A stretch of DNA of 64,000 bases from the NCBI GenBank assembly GCA_900696645.1, contig CAADGV010000024.1:159039-223038 (forward strand). The letters are read 5' to 3'. Below are positions 58,043 to 64,000 of this stretch, piece by piece (within the stretch, counting starts at the first letter, position 1; the number at the start of each line of letters is the position of its first letter). The notes beneath the pieces are model-generated. The model did no database searches and was not told the DNA's origin. It worked only from the letters and a program-made list of their open reading frames with translations. The position numbers and the translations under genes are program-made. Source of the stretch: an uncultured Chlorobiota bacterium. Lineage in GTDB: Bacteria; Bacteroidota; Ignavibacteria; UBA10030; UBA6906.

Positions 58043-59485
58043 ATGTTAGCAGATAGCTATCGAGCGAGAGCCATTCCTTCCCGTATAGATAGTAAGTTGG
58101 AACAGGCGACATCGTGGTTTCTGATCGGATTTGCGTTGCTTCACATCCCGCTTGCATTTCTTATGCGCGGCGACAATACTATTGCAACAGTCCATGCTTT
58201 TGGGACACTCATCATGGGCTTACTCTTTATTGTCAAGAGCAAGAATCCTGTCCAAGTAGTTTACGTCGCAGCCTATATGGCCGGCGCCGAAGTTTTGTGG
58301 CGCATGAACAAAGCGGCGATTCCATGGGAATTTGTCAAATACTCGATAGTGTTGTTGCTCGGTTTGCTCTTGATTCGTTCTGCACGATCGCTTCGAGGGT
58401 TTGGGCTCCCGTTAATATATATGATGCTTTTGGCTCTCTCAGTTCCCCTCACATTGGAAGAACTCGGCTTCTCTCAGGCAGCACTTGGCGGGCTGAGCTT
58501 TAATCTCTCGGGCCCTCTGTGCCTTGCTGTGGCAGCACTCTTTTTTCGACAGCACATTCTTCAGGAATCTGAAATCCGGACAATACTGTGGATGACTGCA
58601 ATTCCCGTGATTGGAGTGGCCACGATTGCACTGAACTCGGTACTCACGATTGAGATTTATTTCGGCCTTGGCTCAAACGTTGCTGCAAGCGGTGGATATG
58701 GACCCAACCAGGTTTCATCCACCCTGGGCCTCGGAGCATTGTTCTGCCTCGTGCTTGCCATCTTCACCAAAGAAAAATTCTTCATTTTCATCACGTTAAC
58801 GTTGACCTTATGGTTCCTCTCGCAGGCAGCGTTGACATTGTCGAGAGGGGGATTGTTCGCTTCTGTTCTCTGTATGATAATAGTGGGTTTGCATCTGTTG
58901 AGGGATCCGAAGAAAAGAAACATCGCCTTGGGAATTGCAGCGACTCTGTTGTTTATTGGTGGATACTTCATTGTTCCGGAATTGGATTCTTTCACCTACG
59001 GTGCGGTTGACAAACGTATGCAAGATGTGAATACAACTCACCGTGCGGATATTGTGTTGCAGGACCTTGAGGTTTGGGCAGAAAATCCATGGGTGGGGGC
59101 CGGGCCCGGTATGTCAGCAGGGCTCCGAGCGAAGAAGGATTGGACGGGGCGGAAATATGCAGCCCATACCGAATTCAGTCGTTTGTTGTCTGAACATGGC
59201 GTTGCAGGACTGGGTGCAATGATTATCCTTGTTGCAATGGGCTGGAAAGCGTATGCACGTTCCACTTCACTCCAGCAACAGGCCTTGGTTGCAGGGCTCC
59301 TTGCGTGGTCGTTCGCCGAAATGACACATTCCGCTATGAGGCTGGGAGCAGTTTCCTTTCTGTTTGGTTTGGCTATGGCGCATATGAAATTTTCCGACAG
59401 CCCAACTGAGGCTGCCCGGACATCACAGCCTGAGAAGAAAACCTCGGGTGTCAATCGTCTCCGGCCGGGCAGGATACCGGTGTAA
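58043..59485 (+). CDS. O-antigen ligase/polymerase family membrane protein
   Basis: 480 residues; AAGGAAATAC precedes the ATG. About eleven to twelve hydrophobic helices with a larger periplasmic loop. The end region contains DIVLQDLEVWAENPWVGAGPGMS and AAHTEFSRLLSEHGVAGLGAMI, the Wzy/WaaL pattern in which G-x-GPG and HTEFSRLLSEHG are conserved. It joins or transfers polysaccharide chains on the periplasmic face. Whether it polymerises repeat units or ligates chains cannot be told from sequence alone. Overlaps the next ATG by one base (TAATG). Confidence 0.88.
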   Translation: MLADSYRARAIPSRIDSKLEQATSWFLIGFALLHIPLAFLMRGDNTIATVHAFGTLIMGLLFIVKSKNPVQVVYVAAYMAGAEVLWRMNKAAIPWEFVKYSIVLLLGLLLIRSARSLRGFGLPLIYMMLLALSVPLTLEELGFSQAALGGLSFNLSGPLCLAVAALFFRQHILQESEIRTILWMTAIPVIGVATIALNSVLTIEIYFGLGSNVAASGGYGPNQVSSTLGLGALFCLVLAIFTKEKFFIFITLTLTLWFLSQAALTLSRGGLFASVLCMIIVGLHLLRDPKKRNIALGIAATLLFIGGYFIVPELDSFTYGAVDKRMQDVNTTHRADIVLQDLEVWAENPWVGAGPGMSAGLRAKKDWTGRKYAAHTEFSRLLSEHGVAGLGAMIILVAMGWKAYARSTSLQQQALVAGLLAWSFAEMTHSAMRLGAVSFLFGLAMAHMKFSDSPTEAARTSQPEKKTSGVNRLRPGRIPV

Positions 59486-60633
59486 TGTCTCAATCGTTGT
59501 TAGAGAAAAGAGTACAGTCTCCACTCACCTACGTTTCCGGTATGCGGCGAGAGTCGGGAACGGTAGTACTTCAGCAGGTGATCAAAGAGGATTTGCCGAG
59601 CCTGCGCGTGCTGCAAGTCGGCAATTTTCTCTCAGCCCGCGGATACACCGTGCAGTTTGTCGAGGAGCTTTCCGACAGGCTCGAACAGGATGGATGGCAC
59701 ATCATCAGGGCTTCGGATCAGGTAAAAAAAGTAAGCCGCCTTGCATCAATCCTGAGCAGGATTTTTGTCAACCGAAAGAACTTCGATGCCGCGCATATTA
59801 CAGTGTACAGCGGGGCCGCCTTTGTGTGGGCTGAAGCGGCGGCAGGAATGTTGAGAGTGTTGCGAAAGCCTGTCGTACTCTCACTTCACGGCGGCAACCT
59901 TCCTTCATTTGCAGAACGGTGGCCGGGGCGTGTAAGCCGGTTGCTGAACTCGGCAGATTTGGTGATAGCACCTTCGGGATACATGCGAAACGCCATGCTG
60001 AAATTCCGCAAAGACATTTTGCTGATCGCCAACCCGGTCGATACGCGACTCTTTGCGTACCGTCATCGCGAGAATGTCAGGCCGCGTCTCGTTTGGCTTC
60101 GGTCATTTCATGAGACGTATAATCCGACACTCGCTGCACAAGTCCTTTCGCTGCTTGTGCAGGAGTTTCCCGATATGACACTCACAATGGCCGGGCCCGA
60201 CAAAGGTGACGGCAGTTTCCAACGCGTAAAAGAGACGGCGCGGGAACTGGGGGTTGAGCGGAACATCGTATTTACGGGGCGATTGGATAACAAGGAAGTT
60301 CCCGGTTTCCTGAGCAACGCAGATATATTCGTTAACACCACAAATGTCGATAACACTCCGATAAGCGTCCTTGAGGCAATGGCATGCGGCCTCTGTGTTG
60401 TAACGACGAATGTGGGAGGGATTCCGTATTTGCTGGAAGATGAGAATGAGGCCCTTCTTGTCGAACGGAATGATCCTGCAAGCATGGCGGGGGCAATTCG
60501 CAGGATTGTCACGGAACCGGATCTGGCCCGCCGACTCTCACAACACGCCCGACGAAAAGCGGAGCAATGTGATTGGCAGAAGGTACTGCACGAGTGGAAA
60601 AGAGTCTTCACATCCCTGCACAGAAATGGATAG
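59485..60633 (+). CDS. GT4 family glycosyltransferase
   Basis: 382 residues. N-terminal LRVLQVGNFLSARGYTVQFVEELSDRL, LSLHGGNLPSFAERWPGRV, LIANPVDTRLF, and the C-terminal FVNTTNVDNTPISVLEAMACGLCVVTTNVGGIPYLL donor block. Complete GT-B length. It is probably one of the last sugar-adding enzymes of the repeat unit. Confidence 0.92.
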   Translation: MSQSLLEKRVQSPLTYVSGMRRESGTVVLQQVIKEDLPSLRVLQVGNFLSARGYTVQFVEELSDRLEQDGWHIIRASDQVKKVSRLASILSRIFVNRKNFDAAHITVYSGAAFVWAEAAAGMLRVLRKPVVLSLHGGNLPSFAERWPGRVSRLLNSADLVIAPSGYMRNAMLKFRKDILLIANPVDTRLFAYRHRENVRPRLVWLRSFHETYNPTLAAQVLSLLVQEFPDMTLTMAGPDKGDGSFQRVKETARELGVERNIVFTGRLDNKEVPGFLSNADIFVNTTNVDNTPISVLEAMACGLCVVTTNVGGIPYLLEDENEALLVERNDPASMAGAIRRIVTEPDLARRLSQHARRKAEQCDWQKVLHEWKRVFTSLHRNG

Positions 60634-60636
60634 GAA

Positions 60637-62073
60637 TTGCATTGGAACTTCATTCAATGTGCGTTATTGAGTTTGCTTAAACACCTCTACGACAACTCTC
60701 CCTATGCCCTTCGTGTGTTGGGTGCATCGGCGTACGGGTTGCGGGTTCGGCAATGGCGCTACGGCAGGAAAACAAACGAGTTTGTGCAGACTGCGCTGGA
60801 GCGTGACGGCTGGTCTGCAGATCGCTGGAATGATTGGCAGAAGGAGCGGCTTGCATACATCCTCCACTGTGCTGCGACGAGAGTACCATACTACCGCACG
60901 ATGTGGGAGAGCCGTCGTCGCAAGGGAGATAATTCGTCTTGGGAGATTCTACAGAACTGGCCGATCCTCAAGAAGGAAACGTTACGCGAAAATCCGTCGG
61001 CGTTCGTTGCCGATGATTGCGATGCAAATAGAATGTACCGCGAACAAACAAGCGGCACCACGGGAACGCCGCTCGCTCTCCTGCATTCAAGGGAGACTCT
61101 CCGGCACTGGTACGCGCTGTTTGATGCACGCGTGAGGGAGTGGAACGGGTTTTCCCGCAATGACAGATGGGCGATTATCGGCGGACAGCTTGTTACTCCG
61201 GTTCGTCAGGTCCGTCCGCCGTACTGGGTTTGGAATGCTGCGCTGAAGCAGCTCTATCTTTCGGCGTATCATATTTCAGCCGACACGGTCAGTCACTATT
61301 TTTCAGCACTCAGAACATACAAGGTTCGATACATTCTCGGATATCCGTCCGCCCTTGCGGCCCTCGCGCAATACGCTCACAGACTTGGCATTCCGCCTCC
61401 CGGCGTTCAATTGGCAATCAGCAATGCCGAGCCGTTGTATGACTATCAGCGTGAAAGCATAGCGCTCGGCTTTGGTTGTCCGGTAAGAGACACCTACGGT
61501 ATGGCCGAGTATGCGTGCGGGGCGAGTGAATGTCCGAAAGGCACAATGCATCTGTGGCCCGAGGTCGGCGTTTGTGAAGTATTGGAGGATGATGCCGTCA
61601 TGCCGGTTTTTGCCGGGGAAAGCGGGCGACTTGTCGCAACGGGGCTTCTGAATCCCGACATGCCTCTTGTGCGGTATGAGGTCGGCGATAGAATTGCATT
61701 GTCGGATTCGTCTGATTGTGCATGCGGACGCTCCCTTCCAATCATACAAAAGATTGAAGGAAGATCGGATGATGTCATTGTCACGCCGGATGGCAGATTT
61801 GTTGGTCGGCTCGACCCTGTATTCAAGGCGGATCTGCCCGTTATCGAAGCGCAGATTATTCAGGAGGAGTACGATCGTCTTCGTGTGAAGATTGTCCCCG
61901 CCGCAACGTTCAACGGCAAGCACTCCTCTGAAATCGTTCAGCGATTGATTGAACGTGTAGGCCCGATGCGCATTGATGTGGAGTTGGTTGATTGCATTGA
62001 ACGGACAAAGAATGGTAAGTTCCGTGCAGTTGTTTCGAAAGTGAAGGGTAGTCCGGTTCATGAACTCAGCTAA
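60637..62073 (+). CDS. CapK/PaaK-like adenylate-forming enzyme
   Basis: 478 residues from TTG 60637, 3 bp after the previous stop; the first ~10 residues could be non-native. The AMP-binding motif YREQTSGTTGTPLAL (~135), VRYILGYPSALAALAQY, and DTYGMAEYACGASECPKG, then GRSDDVIVTPDGRFVGRLDP, follow phenylacetate-CoA-ligase-like CapK proteins common in capsule clusters. It activates a carboxylic acid as adenylate, perhaps for transfer to the glycan; the acid is unknown. The stop overlaps the next gene by 14 bp. Confidence 0.87.
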   Translation: MHWNFIQCALLSLLKHLYDNSPYALRVLGASAYGLRVRQWRYGRKTNEFVQTALERDGWSADRWNDWQKERLAYILHCAATRVPYYRTMWESRRRKGDNSSWEILQNWPILKKETLRENPSAFVADDCDANRMYREQTSGTTGTPLALLHSRETLRHWYALFDARVREWNGFSRNDRWAIIGGQLVTPVRQVRPPYWVWNAALKQLYLSAYHISADTVSHYFSALRTYKVRYILGYPSALAALAQYAHRLGIPPPGVQLAISNAEPLYDYQRESIALGFGCPVRDTYGMAEYACGASECPKGTMHLWPEVGVCEVLEDDAVMPVFAGESGRLVATGLLNPDMPLVRYEVGDRIALSDSSDCACGRSLPIIQKIEGRSDDVIVTPDGRFVGRLDPVFKADLPVIEAQIIQEEYDRLRVKIVPAATFNGKHSSEIVQRLIERVGPMRIDVELVDCIERTKNGKFRAVVSKVKGSPVHELS

Positions 62074-63130
62074 AGCTTCCGGCGTGCAGCCCCTTGTCAG
62101 CCTCATCATGCCCGTTCGCAACGAAGCGGACTTCATCGGGCGGTGCCTCGATGCCGTTGTTGGGCAGGATTATCCCGCCGGATTGCTGGAGATCATCATC
62201 GCTGACGGCATGTCTGACGACCGGACGCGGAATATCATCACGTCGTATCAGGAACGTCATCCAAACATCTCGCTGATTGACAACCCGGAACGCATTGCCG
62301 CGACGGCACTGAACAGGGCGATACGGAAGTCGGCGGGGGAAGTTGTTATCCGCGTTGACGGCCATTGCGAGATTGCTCGCGATTACGTCAGCAGGTGTGT
62401 TGCCCATTTACAGAAGGATGGGGTAGATGCGGTCGGCGGGCCTATTACAACGGTCGGACAAACGGCCGTTGCACGGGCTATTGCCGTTGCCATGAGTTCG
62501 ACATTTGGCGTCGGGGATTCGGGCTTCAGAGTGTTGAAGGATGAAACCCGGTTTGTTGATACAATAGCGTTCCCTGCATACAAGCGCGATCTTATCGAGC
62601 GGGCGGGTTTATGCGATGAAGAACTTGTCCGCAATCAGGACGACGAGTACAACTACCGCCTCAGGTCGTTGGGGGCTAAGCTCCTTCTTGCCGCTGATGT
62701 CCAATCAACGTATTATAGCAGAAGTTCGCTGAAATCCCTGTGGCGCCAATATTTTCAGTACGGATACTGGAAAGTACGCGTATTGCAAAAGCTGCCAAGG
62801 CAGATGCAATTGCGGCAGTTTATCCCGCCGCTATTTGTCGGGACGTTGTTTGCGGGGGTTGCGATGATGCCGTTCAGTTCTTTCGGAATGATTGTGTTTG
62901 GAATCCCGTTCGGTTTGTATCTTGTTGCGAATCTTATTGCTTCCGTGATAACCGGAGCAAGAAATAACCGGCGCGTTGCCGGTCTTTTGCCCATCGTTTT
63001 TCTCATCTTACATATTTCCTACGGTGCGGGGTTTCTTACAGGACTCATCCGATTTTGGAATCGATGGAGCGACCGGGTAGGCGGAGTGCCTGTGCGTCGT
63101 GATCTGCACGCTTCTCTTGAGACGAAATGA
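62060..63130 (+). CDS. GT2 glycosyltransferase, ExoA-like, with C-terminal membrane helices
   Basis: 356 residues. PLVSLIMPVRNEADFIGRCLDAVVGQDYP, EIIIADGMSDDRT, and VIRVDGHCEIARDYV as the metal site; LVRNQDDEYNYRLRSLGAKLLL and the SLWRQYFQYGYWKVRVLQ region are conserved in ExoA-like succinoglycan transferases. Three hydrophobic helices follow at ~255-335, so it sits on the inner membrane. ATG overlaps the previous gene by 14 bp and its stop overlaps the next ATG (ATGA). Confidence 0.92.
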   Translation: MNSAKASGVQPLVSLIMPVRNEADFIGRCLDAVVGQDYPAGLLEIIIADGMSDDRTRNIITSYQERHPNISLIDNPERIAATALNRAIRKSAGEVVIRVDGHCEIARDYVSRCVAHLQKDGVDAVGGPITTVGQTAVARAIAVAMSSTFGVGDSGFRVLKDETRFVDTIAFPAYKRDLIERAGLCDEELVRNQDDEYNYRLRSLGAKLLLAADVQSTYYSRSSLKSLWRQYFQYGYWKVRVLQKLPRQMQLRQFIPPLFVGTLFAGVAMMPFSSFGMIVFGIPFGLYLVANLIASVITGARNNRRVAGLLPIVFLILHISYGAGFLTGLIRFWNRWSDRVGGVPVRRDLHASLETK

Positions 63131-63852
63131 TGGCAAGCGGCGCGGACATGCTTCTTACTGAATCTGAGAGAATAAAATCCGAATACCGCCGACGAAGCGA
63201 GAGTCTCTCACCGGATAAATATGCCCAGTGGCAGCCCGATGTGTGGCTGACCTTGTCGGAGCGCAAGCGGCTTGCGACAGTAATGCTGCATAGACTCGGC
63301 GTGTTTCCGGATGCAAGCAGCAGATGTCTTGAAGTGGGATACGGAACAGCGGGTTGGCTGAGTGATTTGATCGGTTGGGGAGTTCCTGAAACCAACATCA
63401 GCGGTATTGAGCTGGATGAACAACGTGCAGGCATTGCACGGCAACTTCTCCCGGCAGCGGACTTGCGTGTCGGAGATGCGGCTAACATGCCTTGGGCAAA
63501 TGAATCATTTGATTTAGTTGTCGCATCGACTGTCTTCACGTCGATTCTCGATCTTGAAATAAGAAAGAAGGTTGCCGGAGAGATCACGCGTGTGCTTGCT
63601 CAAGGCGGAGCATTACTCTGGTACGACTTCACATTTAATAATCCGAACAATGCAAACGTGAAGAAGGTAACGAAGAAGGAATTGCGCTCGCTTTTTCCGA
63701 CATTATCAGGTGAGATGAAAAGTCTGACACTTGCCCCACCGATAGCGCGTCCGGTTGCCCGCATGAGTTGGAGTTTTGCCACTATGCTGAGTGCGGTACA
63801 GTTCCTTCGGACACATTTGCTGGCGGTGTTGGTGAAGGATAAGAAAGGTTGA
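63127..63852 (+). CDS. Class I SAM-dependent methyltransferase
   Basis: 241 residues. SAM loop CLEVGYGTAGWLSDLIGWG, then ISGIELDEQRAGIARQLLP, ADLRVGDAANMPWANESFDLVVASTVF and GGALLWYDFTFNNPNN. It is a typical class I fold of the Methyltransf_11 type. It is the last gene of the cluster in the window. Its stop codon lies within a hexamer array, directly followed by the long heptamer array. Confidence 0.87.
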   Translation: MMASGADMLLTESERIKSEYRRRSESLSPDKYAQWQPDVWLTLSERKRLATVMLHRLGVFPDASSRCLEVGYGTAGWLSDLIGWGVPETNISGIELDEQRAGIARQLLPAADLRVGDAANMPWANESFDLVVASTVFTSILDLEIRKKVAGEITRVLAQGGALLWYDFTFNNPNNANVKKVTKKELRSLFPTLSGEMKSLTLAPPIARPVARMSWSFATMLSAVQFLRTHLLAVLVKDKKG

Positions 63853-63872
63853 GGTTAAGGTTTAGGATGAGG
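63847..63872 (+). repeat. Hexamer array over the methyltransferase stop codon
   Basis: GGTTGA, GGTTAA, GGTTTA, GGATGA, then GG: four in-phase hexamers. The first one contains the TGA stop at 63850-63852. It runs straight into the heptamer array. Confidence 0.7.
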
Positions 63873-63873
63873 C

Positions 63874-64000
63874 AAATCAGAAATCAGAAATCAGAAATCA
63901 GAAATCAGAAATCAGAAATCAGAAATCAGAAATCAGAAATCAGAAATCAGAAATCAGAAATCAGAAATCAGAAATCAGAAATCAGAAATCAGAAATCAGA
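63874..64000 (+). repeat. Perfect AAATCAG heptamer array, truncated by window edge
   Basis: Eighteen perfect copies of AAATCAG from 63874 to 63999 plus one base, continuing past the window. There are no spacers, so it is not a CRISPR array. The period and intergenic location match the shorter, degenerate heptamer arrays around the two S23 genes. Confidence 0.97.

Noticed and set aside
63874-64000. CRISPR array
   Set aside because: The 7-bp units are directly adjacent with no spacers, and no cas genes are present.

Overview
The window looks like a chromosome piece from a Gram-negative member of the Bacteroidota/Chlorobiota/Ignavibacteria group. The grounds are two secreted glycoside hydrolases that end in a type IX secretion tail with the QNYPNPFNP motif, a TonB-dependent receptor with a carboxypeptidase-regulatory N-terminus, a DUF4900-like pilus-type protein, and an UpxY/NusG-type polysaccharide regulator. 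Several intergenic regions nevertheless carry plain sigma-70-type promoters (TTGAC-N17-TATATT), unlike the classical Bacteroidetes promoter. This taxonomic reading is inference.

Layout. 1-3700: 3' end of an M1 aminopeptidase, a fossil of a restriction-modification C-terminus, and a three-gene pseudopilin-like operon. 3.9-11.3 kb: housekeeping and accessory genes (YyaL/DUF255 protein, a small unknown protein, ArfB-like ribosome-rescue hydrolase, TonB receptor, DUF47-Pit phosphate transport pair, tRNA-Asn). 11.7-19.8 kb: three GH8 endoglucanase-type paralogues with a GT2 glycosyltransferase between the second and third; two carry type IX tails and the third is fused to a seven-repeat Ycf48-like propeller. 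19.9-23.8 kb: an etfBA-acyl-CoA dehydrogenase operon. 23.9-25.4 kb: two minus-strand genes. 25.5-63.9 kb: one very large plus-strand exopolysaccharide/O-antigen cluster.

The polysaccharide cluster opens with a BY-kinase/Wzz protein, an SLBB protein and an UpxY/RfaH-like antiterminator. Next come nucleotide-sugar enzymes, an ABC-2 exporter (Wzm/Wzt-like), an amino-sugar module (cupin, aminotransferase, methyltransferase), about a dozen glycosyltransferases, an asparagine-synthase-like protein, a NodB deacetylase, a GNAT protein, a PMT-like membrane protein, an O-antigen ligase/polymerase and a CapK-like adenylate-forming enzyme. Most genes overlap by ATGA or TGATG or are separated by a few bases, so they are probably co-transcribed over long distances. 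That is the setting in which a NusG paralogue would be useful.

The most unusual content is repetitive. (1) Two four-helix-bundle (S23/IVP-type) genes sit inside the sugar operon, and each is bracketed by short heptanucleotide arrays in inverted orientation. The two cassettes use different heptamers. A third, perfect heptamer array (AAATCAG, 18 copies) runs off the right edge and predicts another cassette. (2) One glycosyltransferase gene has two copies of a palindromic GC-rich repeat within its reading frame and a third repeat type in its last codons, all without breaking the frame. (3) A sequence resembling the RfaH ops element, lacking one base, lies about 110 bp downstream of the NusG-like gene. 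(4) A 137-bp intergenic element made of nested dyads lies before the asparagine-synthase-like gene.
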